The notes: generated by a model not told the origin, from the sequence alone. A DNA stretch of 64,000 nucleotides from Sphaerulina vaccinii (GCA_022570795.1 JAKUDP010000001.1:124001-188000); one strand, 5' to 3'. Shown: positions 11,830 through 23,041, counted from the first letter of the stretch. Program-made: numbers and translations.

Positions 11830-12093
11830 TAGACGCGTGACACCTGCCCGACTGTCTGCCCCACTCCCGTTGCTATCCTGAGGGCGCTGTTGTCCGAAGC
11901 AAAGTGGACAAGGCGGTGAATGTACGAAGAAGTGAAGATGGGTTGCACGAATCTGAGAAGATGGAGAAGAGAAGCATGCCAAGACGACAGGGGTAGGGCA
12001 CACTCTATATCGACACGAAACGAACGCGAAAATGAACAGCAGGAAAGGTCGCCATATACGGTCTATATGTACATCGACACTCGTGTGGGAGAG

Positions 12094-15000
12094 CTACATA
12101 GTCTTCTCGGGGTCATATCTAATCCTCAACCCCCTTTCCACAATCACCTCATACCACTGTCGTAATTCCTGCTGACTGACAACCATATCCGCTTCTCCTC
12201 CCATAAAACACTTCAGCCCTCTGAGAATAAACCCTTTGTGCCAAGGTATATATCTCATACCATCAAGTACAATTTGCTTGATCCTCCTCAGCGCGTCCGA
12301 CTTGGAATGCTTGACACGACTATACTCCCACTCCAACCACGCCATCCACAAAGCCGGAGAATGCTTTATCGTGCTATCTGGAGACTGCACTGCATTAGAA
12401 AATGTAGCTCGGATGTTGTTTTCTGTAACACCGGAAGCTACGGAGCGGCGGAGATCTTGCTTGAGATGAGAGAACCATTGTACGATGTCTGGCTGTTTTG
12501 ATGTGGGTGCAAGCGCTGCTGGGCTTTTCACTAATAATGCTCGGAGACGGTCTTGATCGGCGAGACGGGAGCACAGGGCGAGGAGGATGCTGTTGCTGGG
12601 GAACTTCCCGAGATCTTTGTCGAGCTCTTCTCGGAGCATTGCAGGCTTGTATGCTTGTTTTCGTGCGATGTGATGGCTTATGAGGTTGAACTTGTACTGT
12701 GCCAGCAGTTCTGATGCCACCTTTTCATTCATCAGGAGAGATGCGTATTTCTGATAGACTGCCAGAGCTGCATCGATTGGGCTGCCTGCAGTAAGATACG
12801 CGAGCCGAGCGAGCATATCAGCATACAGACTGGCGTGGCCGTACTTTCCAGCTAGTTGCATGCGGTCAAAACCACTCTCCAGTTCGCGTCTTACTTTCAG
12901 CTGTTTCATCGTAGTATCGCCGGTCGACTCGCATATCATCATCAAGCTGGACAAAGGAGCACGACTGTCGGCAGTATATTTGACGAGGCAAAGCAGTCGA
13001 CTGTGCCAAAGTGCAACAACGTCTTCTTGCTTTGCCTCTGGCAGACCTGTTCGCATATTGATAGCAGTAGACCAAACTTGAAGCGGCTTCTGCATGTCTT
13101 TGCCTTCGCCGATAGCTACCAGCATGAGAGCGTATGCGTTATAGAGCCGAAGACTGGTTGGATGTGTTCTGAGGAGTGCCTTTGCAGTCTTTGTTCCCGC
13201 CGATGCACCAAAGGCTCGCCATTTGAATGCAAGGTAGTACTCTGCCAGATCTTCCTCGAAGTTCTTGGCCAGCAGTTGCTCGAGTAAGCGATCGACAAAG
13301 CTGACAGTCTCGCTGTCACTAAGATGGGCAGCACGAAAGGCATCGTCGTACAGACTTTCTGCTGTTTCGTGTCTACTCTCCGCCAAAGCCAACCCGAAAC
13401 CTGTCTCAGCCGGAAGTGGGCTGCGATTGACATGCGCCAAGTGAGCATCCCGATACCAGGAGTTTAGGTTTGTTGCAGAGGGTGCAGCAACCAGTCCTGA
13501 TGGAATGGCAGGCAGCCCAAGAAAACAAAGCGCTGCGGGCACCAGTGTCCTACCCAAACTTGGTGAATGGCAGGAGTCAATGACCTCGGCAAAATCAGAG
13601 AACATCACGTATCGAAAAAGATCCTCGACCGCAGCATCATCTTCGGCAGTGGTCGACAGATGCAGGATATCATTCCATTCCGCCTCTGCTGCTACTAGCT
13701 TGTGGAATGACGTGGCTCCGGTAACCACAGTCTCAGGCTGTTGCGGCTTTCGAAACTCGGTGTTGAGACTAGAGTGGTATGCTTCCCAGCCTTGAGCATG
13801 CTGCTCGCCCATCCGAGGACACTCGCTATCCCAGAAGTCCTCGAAGGCAGTCAAGCGATCTTTCAACAACTTCTCACGTAGCACAGGCGGCATATGATGG
13901 TGCCATTCCAGTAGTGCTTGCCATATGGAAATAGATAGTTCCTGGTAGCCAGCTTCGCGGAGGAACGTTGTATATCGAAGTAGGACGTACTTCTGAAGCT
14001 GAGCGACCGAGGCGGCTTGATCTGCTTGATCTGGCTTCGCTTGAGAGATCGCGTTACTCAGAAGATTGAGGCACTTCACGTAGGCTTCTTTGCATGCATC
14101 GAAACGGAAGCCAGTGGAGTTGTCCTGTATGTAGTCCAGGTACTTGGTCCATAACAACGTGCTAGCTGGACACCCTTGAAGAGCTTCTTGCCATTTCGTT
14201 GCACGCTTACTGCTTTCCCACATGAATCTACCTTCTTCAATCATGGTCAGCAGAAGCTGTTCGTGACCTGGCTCCCCCTTCTTGATTGCAGCCAGGGCTT
14301 CACGCACTACCGACATGCGCAGATCGGCTAGTGTACGTCTTTCCGAGGAAGTGAAACTGGACACTTCTTCGCCAGGCTTTACGAGCTTTCCTTGATGTTC
14401 GATCAATCGTAGCCATAAGTCCAGGCTCTTTGGCTTGGCTTTGATTTGCTTCGACAGAATTGCACCTTGCTGTCGTGCAACTAGGTCCAAATCGTGATCG
14501 ATATCACCATCATTGGAGTCTGTGGCGAAACCGGCGTCCTCATCATCTGGTCGCGTCTGTGCTTTTCCCTCGATTGAACGATAGTCCATGGTGGGCTCTG
14601 GTGACAGCGATCCTCTCTTTCGCTTGCTAGATGATCTGAGATCGATGTAGTCGGCATCCTTGTCGTCCAGAGAATCTTTCCCACTTGGCAAGATGAATCG
14701 GTAGCGAGTGCCAGAGCTGCGACCATATTTCGAGGCGAGTAGTCTCGGCGTCTTTGCAGCTCCTTTACGTGCCCGGACGTTCATCAGACACACCTCCTTG
14801 TCAGTGCTAGTCTCGCGATCTATCTTGACATCTGTAGAGATACCAAGGACTTTACCATAGCCAGTCCGATGATAGGCTGCAACACTGTAGCGATGGAGGC
14901 TACCGTACTCCACGTTCTTTGAATCGCCTCTCCTGTCGATGAAGAAAAGGTCCGTATCATATCGATCTACATCGGGGAGTTGCCTGGCTGACTTCCGGCC

Positions 15001-15405
15001 TGATTCTCGATCTCGATTTCGATCTCGATCTGCTTCGCGGCGTTTCCTGGCTACTTCTCGAGACTCATTGTCTTCGTCTCTCTCGCGAGGCTGAAGACTA
15101 TGTTCGCGGGGACTCCTGTGGCGACCACTCTCACGTGGGTTCACGCGACTACCATCGTGTGGATCGTGGTGCCAAGTAGGGGTAGGTCGACGTTCATGGA
15201 GAAGATTCTCATACCCGGGTACGCGGTCTCGATGCTTGCGCGCATTCTCCTCTAGTACCTGTCTTGTCGCATATCGATCGTATGGTATCTCGCGCTCGCC
15301 ACGACGCGTGCCACTGTCACTGCGAGTAGCAGCTTCGGCCTTGGGCTCTGCTGGCTTTGCTTTCGGTTTGAAGCTGCCAAACTTGGGCACACTGGCCTTC
15401 TCCAT
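12094..15405 (-). CDS. nrde2: NRDE-2/Nrl1 family protein, 1103 residues
   Basis: Nuclear RNA-surveillance and splicing-associated protein (animal NRDE-2, fission yeast Nrl1), a partner of the Mtr4-type helicase. Single uninterrupted frame. The N-terminus MEKASVPKFGSFKPKAK is followed by an RS/RE/D-rich region (residues 30-140), then the family block DLFFIDRRGD...EYGSLHRYSVAAYHRTGYG (about 150-190). From about residue 300 the protein is helical with HAT-like repeats (LWLRLIEHQG, LLWTKYLDYIQ, ALWMAWLEWEYSRV). Length is close to known members (about 970-1160). It is divergent from UTP10 with 238 bases between starts. The start is the first ATG of the frame and matches the conserved beginning. 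Confidence 0.92.
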   Translation of the reverse strand: MEKASVPKFGSFKPKAKPAEPKAEAATRSDSGTRRGEREIPYDRYATRQVLEENARKHRDRVPGYENLLHERRPTPTWHHDPHDGSRVNPRESGRHRSPREHSLQPRERDEDNESREVARKRREADRDRNRDRESGRKSARQLPDVDRYDTDLFFIDRRGDSKNVEYGSLHRYSVAAYHRTGYGKVLGISTDVKIDRETSTDKEVCLMNVRARKGAAKTPRLLASKYGRSSGTRYRFILPSGKDSLDDKDADYIDLRSSSKRKRGSLSPEPTMDYRSIEGKAQTRPDDEDAGFATDSNDGDIDHDLDLVARQQGAILSKQIKAKPKSLDLWLRLIEHQGKLVKPGEEVSSFTSSERRTLADLRMSVVREALAAIKKGEPGHEQLLLTMIEEGRFMWESSKRATKWQEALQGCPASTLLWTKYLDYIQDNSTGFRFDACKEAYVKCLNLLSNAISQAKPDQADQAASVAQLQKYVLLRYTTFLREAGYQELSISIWQALLEWHHHMPPVLREKLLKDRLTAFEDFWDSECPRMGEQHAQGWEAYHSSLNTEFRKPQQPETVVTGATSFHKLVAAEAEWNDILHLSTTAEDDAAVEDLFRYVMFSDFAEVIDSCHSPSLGRTLVPAALCFLGLPAIPSGLVAAPSATNLNSWYRDAHLAHVNRSPLPAETGFGLALAESRHETAESLYDDAFRAAHLSDSETVSFVDRLLEQLLAKNFEEDLAEYYLAFKWRAFGASAGTKTAKALLRTHPTSLRLYNAYALMLVAIGEGKDMQKPLQVWSTAINMRTGLPEAKQEDVVALWHSRLLCLVKYTADSRAPLSSLMMICESTGDTTMKQLKVRRELESGFDRMQLAGKYGHASLYADMLARLAYLTAGSPIDAALAVYQKYASLLMNEKVASELLAQYKFNLISHHIARKQAYKPAMLREELDKDLGKFPSNSILLALCSRLADQDRLRALLVKSPAALAPTSKQPDIVQWFSHLKQDLRRSVASGVTENNIRATFSNAVQSPDSTIKHSPALWMAWLEWEYSRVKHSKSDALRRIKQIVLDGMRYIPWHKGFILRGLKCFMGGEADMVVSQQELRQWYEVIVERGLRIRYDPEKTM

Positions 15406-15643
15406 CTATTTTCGGTCAGTGACGGACTTTCGGGAGATGAAAAGGTACTTGCCTGATGGAAAAAAATGAGAGAGTGTGATGTGAAGTCTAGGAGCTTGGC
15501 CAGGATGTCCCACCACATCTGCCAGCCACTGTCAGATAAGATCGATCTTACCTAGATTTTGACTTCTCAAAAAAGTTGGGTTGTGAGCTCGATTGCCATC
15601 TGCGCTACATGAACCTGCACTGTTTGGAGGACGAGCAGGAGAT
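15406..15643. promoter_or_regulatory. Bidirectional promoter NRDE2/UTP10
   Basis: 238 bases lie between the two divergent ATGs. Both products act in nuclear RNA processing, so shared control is plausible. No transcription-factor site is claimed. Confidence 0.5.
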
Positions 15644-18600
15644 ATGGCGACGGCACTTCAGCAGCAGTTGGCTGTGATTGCGGCCAATAGCACACACCAG
15701 CTCGACCTCAAAGCGCAAAAGGCGCGCCACAGTAAATCGCTGCTGTTTGAACCTCGAGATGCGGCGACACAAAAGTTCGATACGATATTCCAGCTATGCC
15801 TCGAAGGCTTCGAAGAGCTGTGCGAACTGGACAAGCGCTTCCGGCCATTTTCGCGGAGTCTGTTCAGCCCACAGAGCAAAACCGAGGATCGGACGAATAT
15901 GACGAGCGCAGAGAATGCAGAGCTGGATGCGGTGGTGATACGCTTCTTGGGACTGTTGGGAGGCCGACTATTGCTCAAGCCGGCTATGAAGGCTATGGAG
16001 TGGCTGGTGCGCCGGTTTCGTGTTCAGGAATACAACACAGAGGCAGTGCTGTTCACGTTTCTGCCATACCACGCATCGCATATCTTCCCGACCTTACTCT
16101 CAATCCTACCCGAACAACTGCCACCGAACTTCCGATTCCTACATCCTTATGTCAAATCGCTGCAGAGTCCGCCACGGCATGCGATTGTGGCGACTGCGAG
16201 CAACCAGTCCGCATTCTTCGCAGCATTCAGCCAGTACGTACTGGGTGTCGCGAAGCTCAAGTACCAGCAACCGCTGTTGCTGGGCTTCTGGGCGAGTGTC
16301 ACTGCTCAGGCCGTCAACAACATGATAGACACCACCCGATCTGGACGCAAGGAAGTGCGCAAGCAGAAAGAGGAGGACATGCTTACCAAGGTGCTTCCAG
16401 TGTTGCGAGGTGCGCTCGGCATACAAGGAGTTCCAGAGCTCTATTTGGGATCATGCATGATCATGACCATCATGGCCACCAAAGCAGATCTCAGCGAGAC
16501 TGCGCTGAATGCTCTCATGGAGGCTGTGGCTAGTGGTTGGACCGAGCAGACTGTCGAGGACGGCATGATCTGTCTGTCTGTGCTTGCAGAAGAGAAGGAA
16601 AGTCTCAGCATATCGAGAGGCACAACTCGCGCGCTGTTGAAGCAGGAAGCTTATTTGGCCATCATCGAGCAGATTGGCGCCAGATGCAGGGTGGACAAGC
16701 TTATTACAGGCTTCGCACTGGGTGCTATTGACCTGATCAAGGCTAAGCAAGACCCTCAGGCTGTTCAGGTATTGGGAGATGTGCTTGCGTCAGAAGTCCT
16801 TCCAGATTCACACGCTGTTCACGTTCTGGAGAATGCGATCAAAAGCATCTTAGAGCTGCCTGCCGCAGAGTCCGAGACTAACGGCAGACAGCAGCTTCTG
16901 GCCGCTGTAACCAGCCAAGCCGCTGAAGAGGAACGTGGTTCGAAACTGTTGCAGCTTGCTCTCCAGAAGACCAACGTGAATGTGGCCGATCTGGATGCGA
17001 CCCTAGTGCTACAGCTGACCGATGCTGCTCAGGACGAAGAGGATGCCGATCAAATGCTATTGGACGACGAACCCGCCGACGATGTCGCAGAGGCCCAGTC
17101 ATTCGATAACCTGCCGAAACTCAAGAAGGATTTCTCATTTCTCGATTGGAACGAAGGAGTGACGTTCGATACCTATCTCTCCGCATTCCAAAAAGCCATG
17201 CCATCGAAGCGTGACTTGGCTGCGTATCTCAAGCTGCCGGCGCTTTCGAAGAGTGCAGCCACAAAACATCCAACGATGCTCACTTTCTTTGCACGTGCTT
17301 GGACAAGCGACACCCCTGCTTCGATCCGAGTTAAGGCTTTGCGGGTCACTCGAGAGCTGCTTGATCACACCAAGGCGAGTAAGCAGTCACTCGACCTTCA
17401 GGCATTGATCCCATATCTCATTGCTGCTCTTGGCGATCCTGTCAAGGCTGTACGCAGCGCTGCTGCCTCTACTTGTATCGCATTGCACGGCCTTTACGAT
17501 ACTACGAAGCTCAAGGAAGCCACACTCTGGGGCAAGGCGAACTTTTATGCAAATCATGGTGACAACGTGCAGTGGCTGTCGTCGGCTGATGCATACAAGT
17601 TCGTCTCGGAGACGCTACTCCCAACTGTGGAGGATTGTGTCGTCGACCAGAACTACATCATTCAGCATCTTGCAGATTCTATCAACGCCACTGCCGTGCC
17701 TGCTAAGACTGATCGCAAAGAGCTGAAGCAAGCACTGCGCGCCAGCATCTGCGCGAACCTCGCGTCTCATGTTCCCGTAGCACCAGTCTTGAGCGTCAAG
17801 CTGCGCTTACTGGGCGTCCTGAGTAAGATCGGCAAGATTGCTGGTTCGGCGACACGCATACAGATCTTGCTGCCGTACGTCAAAGACGTGCTTGACGAAA
17901 TGGAGTCCCCAGCTCATTTTGGAGATAATGAGCAATTTTGCACCGCCTTGGTCAGCAACGTGACGCATCGCAGCGGCGAAGAATTGCAATTCTTGAAAAA
18001 GCTGGCGAGCGGCATGATGGGCGATAACCAGGTTCATTATGGCTTTGCCCGCCTTCGTCAGGTCTGGCGGAACATGAAGCTGAATTCGCAGACCGACCTT
18101 GCAACTTGGCTGTTGACTGTCGCTCTGGGTGACGAGGAAGTGCCAGCAGCTGAAGAAACGCAAGCCCAAGCACTGGAAACGCTTCGCGATCTCTCATTGC
18201 CTACCGACATCCTCGTGCACATGGTTGAAAGCCTTCCGGCCGTTGCACAGCTACAAGGACAAACGACACCAGCCAAGAAGCAACGCACTAGCCGAGCTTC
18301 GGATGCCTTCAAGCTCGCTAGTGTCGACAAGGCTAAGCTTAGCGCTGCAATCAGCCGGATCACTCTGGTACTGGAGATCGTGGAAGGGTCAAAGGCCGAG
18401 CAGCATCCACAGCTCCTGAAGGGACTGTTCCATCTTCTCAGCGAGCTTCAACATTACAAGACACTTCTCGACTCTGAGCTAGTCTATCTCCAAGGCCTAT
18501 TGATCAACAATCTCCTGTCCGTGGTCAACGGACTGAAGGCTTCGTCGAACAAGGAAGTCGACCGCTCTGTCGTTCGTGCAGATCTCATTGTTGATTGTGT

Positions 18601-21100
18601 CAGGACCACGTCAAGCACCCAGGTGCATCAATCTGGGTTGTTGTTGATGTCCGCTCTGGCTTCCTGGGCTCCGGATCTTGTTCTGCACAGCGTCATGCCA
18701 TTGTTCACGTTCATGGGTTCCACAATCTTGAAGCAGGGAGACGACTATAGCGCACACGTCACCGATCAGACCGTAGCACGGATCATACCACCACTTGCAG
18801 CCTCGTTGAAGAAGAGAGGTAAGGACTTGATCACTGGTGCAGCTGATCTACTTTCGAGTTTCACTGCTGCATTCGAACACATCCCATTGCACCGACGTTC
18901 TGGCCTCTTCCACAACTTGGTTCGAACCCTAGGAGCAGAGGAATCACTGTTTGCAATTATGGCCATGCTCGTTGAGCGGTATCCTGAAGACACTAGCGTG
19001 TTGCCATTCATCTCTGAACTGATGGGCCACTTTTCATCAACCACAGAGCTTCAGGCCATCAAGCAATATCTGGACCTTGTGTTCGACACCCTCAAGACGA
19101 AACGAACACTGTCCGATGTTATCCTTGATTATGGCGCGAAAAGCGCTGCAGAAGCCAGCACATCCACGATGGTTCTTCTGGAAGGCCTGGCCAGCATCTT
19201 ATCTCGAGACGAGCTGCGAAGTAAGCTTGCAAAACAGCTCAAGAAGGGCGACGAGACTGCTACCACTCTGCAGAATACATATTCCACGATACTGGAAAAG
19301 ACCATGCAACTTGGACTGCAGCTCAAAAAAAATTCGGATCTATCAGACAGCGCCACGAATGTGCTCACAGCCCTGCTTGGCCTGATGCCAACAAGTGACT
19401 TCATCGAGTCTAGCGCTATGCTCATGCAGACGGGATCTGATGAGATCAGACAGCAAGTCTTCTGGTCGCTTGAACAGCGCGTGGAGACTGCACGACGTGG
19501 CGATGCAACACTGCAGAAAGTCTTCATCGAAGTGTTGCCAAATTGCGCATACTTCGTGTCTAAGGATCAGCCAATCGCTACCAGAATCGCTGCCATCACA
19601 TGCATGGATCGCATCGCAGACAAGTTTGGCAAGACTGATCGTTCATCGGTCATGTCAGCTGCACAAGAGATCGCAGGTACGTCTGCCCTGGGCGAGGAGG
19701 ATGACGATCTTCGTCGTATCTCCATCTTGTGCTTGGCCAGCATGGTCGAAGTGCTCGGCGACGATATCATACCGATCCTGCCAAAGACCTTTGACACGAT
19801 CATTGGATACATGCAGGAGACTGTCCGAGACGACGAGGAGCCGAAGATGGAATTGCTCGTCGCTGGGTTCAGCTTCAGCATGGCTGTGCTTGACCACGTT
19901 CCATGGATGCTATCTGGAAAGTACCTGGATCGTCTTCTTGTACTTGCCGCCGAGACAGATGCAGACACTGTCAAGCAATTCACTCAGCTCGCGGCCAGGA
20001 AAGTTTCAGCCAACGACTTCCTTGGCGCCATCGAGCGAACCTGGTCAGAGGTGGTCAAGATTGCAACCGAAGACAGTGTTCAGGCCGCACGCATCCACGT
20101 CTCAGCGCTCCACATTGCCGTCCAACATCATACCAAAGCAACGATTTCGCAGAACGCGCAATTGTTGTTCACAATCTTGTTGCACGGCTTCGACCTGCGA
20201 CGCCAGCTCGCCGATGCCGAAGACGAAGACATGTCGTCGTTGTTCGACCTGGTCAACGAGACGACAATGCAAACTGTGCTGAAGCTCAATGATGCCACCT
20301 TCCGACCATTCTTCATCCGCTTCGGCGAATGGGCAATCAGCACTCTACCCTCCACAGACAAAACCGGCATCGTCCTCCGCTGCACAAGCCTCTACAGCTT
20401 TTCCCTCGCACTCTTCGAGCAGCTCAAGAGTCTAGTCACAAGCTACGCCAGCTTCCTACTCGAGAACGCCGCAGCTCTACTCACCACTCTATCACCGACC
20501 AACGAGTCTGCTGAACTAGAGCTATTCAACCTCGTCATCGACACCCTAGCCTCCAACTTCTCAAACGACCAAGACGGCTTCTGGCAATCTCCCGCACACT
20601 TCGATGCGATTCTCCAACCGCTCGTCTCTCGCCTAAGCATCGCATCAAATTACGACGTCAACGCCCACGTCATCCCCGCAATAACAGAACTCGCCGCTTG
20701 TGTTGGCACTAGTCAAGAACATCACAAAGCGCTTAATACTCTCATCATGACATACATGCGTCACGAGTCGAGTGCGGTTCGATTAGCTGCTATTAAGACT
20801 GAGCGCTCACTGACGGAGAGATTACATATCGATTGGCTGAATTCTTTGCCGGAGATGTTACCTTTCATTAGTGAGCTGCAGGAGGATGAGGAGGGGGTTG
20901 TGGAGAGGGAATGTTTGAGATGGATTGGACAGATTGAGGAGGTTACGGGGGGAGAGTTTGGAGGGGATGTTACAATAGTTGATAGTTCTAGTTCTGGATG
21001 TGGATGGAGAGGTATGATGGTGCCTACTATGGCAGAATTCAAGAACGGATCTTGTCGACACAATCATGCTGTTTCAGAGACACTTGCTCGCCAGTTCTGA
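15644..21100 (+). CDS. utp10: UTP10/HEATR1 small-subunit processome protein; C-terminus shifted
   Basis: HEAT-repeat subunit of the U3 snoRNP (t-UTP/UtpA) needed for rRNA transcription and 18S maturation in the nucleolus. The ATG at 15644 begins MATALQQQLAVIAANS followed by LDLKAQKARHSKSLLF, the conserved family start; 17 upstream codons in frame begin with TTG and are not used. The U3snoRNP10-type segment is near residues 210-330 and the BP28CT-type segment near 1480-1640. As read, the protein is 1818 residues and ends in a tail unlike the family. One fewer G in the six-G run at 20947-20952 gives GESLEGMLQ and a stop at 20976-20978, the usual family ending. The last 40 or so codons are therefore probably a frameshift artefact or a recent extension. 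Confidence 0.95.
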   Translation: MATALQQQLAVIAANSTHQLDLKAQKARHSKSLLFEPRDAATQKFDTIFQLCLEGFEELCELDKRFRPFSRSLFSPQSKTEDRTNMTSAENAELDAVVIRFLGLLGGRLLLKPAMKAMEWLVRRFRVQEYNTEAVLFTFLPYHASHIFPTLLSILPEQLPPNFRFLHPYVKSLQSPPRHAIVATASNQSAFFAAFSQYVLGVAKLKYQQPLLLGFWASVTAQAVNNMIDTTRSGRKEVRKQKEEDMLTKVLPVLRGALGIQGVPELYLGSCMIMTIMATKADLSETALNALMEAVASGWTEQTVEDGMICLSVLAEEKESLSISRGTTRALLKQEAYLAIIEQIGARCRVDKLITGFALGAIDLIKAKQDPQAVQVLGDVLASEVLPDSHAVHVLENAIKSILELPAAESETNGRQQLLAAVTSQAAEEERGSKLLQLALQKTNVNVADLDATLVLQLTDAAQDEEDADQMLLDDEPADDVAEAQSFDNLPKLKKDFSFLDWNEGVTFDTYLSAFQKAMPSKRDLAAYLKLPALSKSAATKHPTMLTFFARAWTSDTPASIRVKALRVTRELLDHTKASKQSLDLQALIPYLIAALGDPVKAVRSAAASTCIALHGLYDTTKLKEATLWGKANFYANHGDNVQWLSSADAYKFVSETLLPTVEDCVVDQNYIIQHLADSINATAVPAKTDRKELKQALRASICANLASHVPVAPVLSVKLRLLGVLSKIGKIAGSATRIQILLPYVKDVLDEMESPAHFGDNEQFCTALVSNVTHRSGEELQFLKKLASGMMGDNQVHYGFARLRQVWRNMKLNSQTDLATWLLTVALGDEEVPAAEETQAQALETLRDLSLPTDILVHMVESLPAVAQLQGQTTPAKKQRTSRASDAFKLASVDKAKLSAAISRITLVLEIVEGSKAEQHPQLLKGLFHLLSELQHYKTLLDSELVYLQGLLINNLLSVVNGLKASSNKEVDRSVVRADLIVDCVRTTSSTQVHQSGLLLMSALASWAPDLVLHSVMPLFTFMGSTILKQGDDYSAHVTDQTVARIIPPLAASLKKRGKDLITGAADLLSSFTAAFEHIPLHRRSGLFHNLVRTLGAEESLFAIMAMLVERYPEDTSVLPFISELMGHFSSTTELQAIKQYLDLVFDTLKTKRTLSDVILDYGAKSAAEASTSTMVLLEGLASILSRDELRSKLAKQLKKGDETATTLQNTYSTILEKTMQLGLQLKKNSDLSDSATNVLTALLGLMPTSDFIESSAMLMQTGSDEIRQQVFWSLEQRVETARRGDATLQKVFIEVLPNCAYFVSKDQPIATRIAAITCMDRIADKFGKTDRSSVMSAAQEIAGTSALGEEDDDLRRISILCLASMVEVLGDDIIPILPKTFDTIIGYMQETVRDDEEPKMELLVAGFSFSMAVLDHVPWMLSGKYLDRLLVLAAETDADTVKQFTQLAARKVSANDFLGAIERTWSEVVKIATEDSVQAARIHVSALHIAVQHHTKATISQNAQLLFTILLHGFDLRRQLADAEDEDMSSLFDLVNETTMQTVLKLNDATFRPFFIRFGEWAISTLPSTDKTGIVLRCTSLYSFSLALFEQLKSLVTSYASFLLENAAALLTTLSPTNESAELELFNLVIDTLASNFSNDQDGFWQSPAHFDAILQPLVSRLSIASNYDVNAHVIPAITELAACVGTSQEHHKALNTLIMTYMRHESSAVRLAAIKTERSLTERLHIDWLNSLPEMLPFISELQEDEEGVVERECLRWIGQIEEVTGGEFGGDVTIVDSSSSGCGWRGMMVPTMAEFKNGSCRHNHAVSETLARQF

Positions 21101-21180
21101 TACTTCATCAGATTTCCCGGCAAGGTCTTGCGTATCTGGCAAAAGCTGCCCCATAAGGGTAGGCATACTCACCTCTCAAG

Positions 21181-21363
21181 CTGGCTCCGAGTAGTACATA
21201 GACGGACGCTAGTGGATATACTCAAAGCATACTGGGTAGGGGTGGTACATACATACGCTAATGGGTGTACTCAAACTAAGCTGGGTAGGAGTGGTACATA
21301 GGAAAAGCAAGCTGGGTAGGGGTGGTACATACACACGCTAGTGGGTGTAATCAACTCTCATAA
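21181..21363. repeat. Imperfect tandem repeat, about 50-base unit, 3-4 copies
   Basis: Units begin CTGGGTAGGGGTGGTACATA (or CTGGCTCCGAGTAGTACATA) and carry CGCTAGTGGGTGTACTCAA-like centres. Starts are near 21181, 21232, 21281 (shortened to about 31 bases) and 21312. It lies just downstream of UTP10 and is not coding. Confidence 0.8.
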
Positions 21364-21929
21364 GCTGGCTCTATGCTACGTGGTGCGGCTCAAGAATGAT
21401 CGAGGCCATGCACTTCTCGATGAACACTCCACACGCAAGGTCGGGTGAAATATTTCCGATTCTCAGCGATAGTCGCTGCGATAGTCGCTACTCCTCTGCC
21501 TTGCGATACATTCTGTATACGCACTCGACGACGTTTCTCTCGCTGGCAGCCTGCACTGTACTACTTTAACCAGTACATCCGCCGCTCGTACGCCTCCTCA
21601 TCTTTGGGCTATTGCAGCCTCTTCGGCCTCTGGGTGTTGTTCTAAACCGAGTCGACGCCTGCTGGACTCCTACACGTCCATGGCCCCCTGTAATCCGATG
21701 CGAGCCGTGTATTCATCGCACCTGGCTCCAATGCTCGGAGAAGGGATCTCTGGGCGCAGGTGTTGTTTCAAGCAGATATTTGAACGCAGCAAATTTCACG
21801 GCCTCATGACCGAAGCTGATTGCCTGTACGCGCAATTCCATCGGTAGCAGTAGCTCTTTTGAGCAGTAGAAGAGCCTTTGCGCCAGTAGGCGTGTGCAGT
21901 GATCGCGATCAACTCAATCCAACCTCCAG
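21364..21929. other. Non-coding flank between repeat and AT-rich island
   Basis: Frames at 21445-21645 and 21612-21809 show no motif or conserved composition. No gene is supported. Confidence 0.4.
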
Positions 21930-22422
21930 AGGATATTGTTAATTGAGTTGGTGTAACAATTGCAACAAAATAGCAGTTTATTCAATTTGTTGATTAGATT
22001 AGTTGAAGTACTGCCTTATAACACCTTACTGTCGCTATTAAAATGTCTCCAAAACTGTGTATACTATAAAAATAACTACTTAATTGCACTTACAACACTT
22101 CTTTACTATAGCCTAGCAGATTATCGAATGGATTGCCTTCTAGCTTACTAATATTCCGCGGCCGCTAAGACGCGAATTATTTACTTACAATTCACTAGTT
22201 TGGCATATAAAACGATAGAGGCTGTTCTTAGGCTCTTAGAGTAACTATTAGGAGCGAATTTTATAGATTTTTAGCTATATTGCTTATTTCCTTACTTACA
22301 CAAGCCTGCCAAGACCTCAATTACACCAATCGCAAGGCTATATTAACGACTCAGAGCTCAGATTAAAGGGGTTGTAAGCTATAACGGCCGGCAATTGATT
22401 GCAGATTAATGGCCAATTCAAT
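21930..22422. repeat. AT-rich, TA-rich island, possible decayed transposon fragment
   Basis: A sharp drop in GC and an excess of TA dinucleotides resemble the RIP-mutated hAT interior further right. TTGGTGTAA at 21948-21956 has an inverted match TTACACCAA at 22321-22329, a weak hint of terminal repeats. No target duplication or protein remnant was found, so the element class is unknown. Confidence 0.4.
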
Positions 22423-23041
22423 TCAACTACTCCAATCGATTGATTGATCGCAGATCACTGGGCGTGTGACTTTGGCTTGAAAAGTTCCACTGTCAGAAAT
22501 GCAATTGTCGAGTGCTGTGGGACCACTCCACTTGTAATCGTGGTCATGATAATAGCAATGGGCAGTTCGGTGTCTCCATGGAGCGAAGTGCACTATATCC
22601 ACAATGTTTCTCGCGCCCAAGCAATCTCGATCTCTGGCTTTCAGGTGTTTGAGTCTCCTTAGAAGAGGAAATAAGTCCTTAGCCGTCCGTTCCGGCTCGA
22701 CGAGTATATGTGGGCAGCACCCATGCTGCGGCTCGACTAGACTATAGTTATGCTCTGAAGCCCTTTGAGATCTCTCAAACGGCACAGACGATCCAAAGTT
22801 GTTCGAAATCTTTGTCGATGATTAGCAGGGTGGTCGACACCAAGCGGGGGTAGTGCTTGATTGATTGGCCGGGACGGCTCGTCTGATCGTATCGTCTACA
22901 ATCGAACTAATTACTGCTTGTCTGTACTGTCCACAGGTCCGTACTGGCGGCTAGGTTCTTGGCGGCGGTGCGGCTCGAAAAGTGGGTCTATACAATCTCC
23001 GAGGGCTCTCCGCTACTACCCTCGTAGCAGGCTAGTACACG

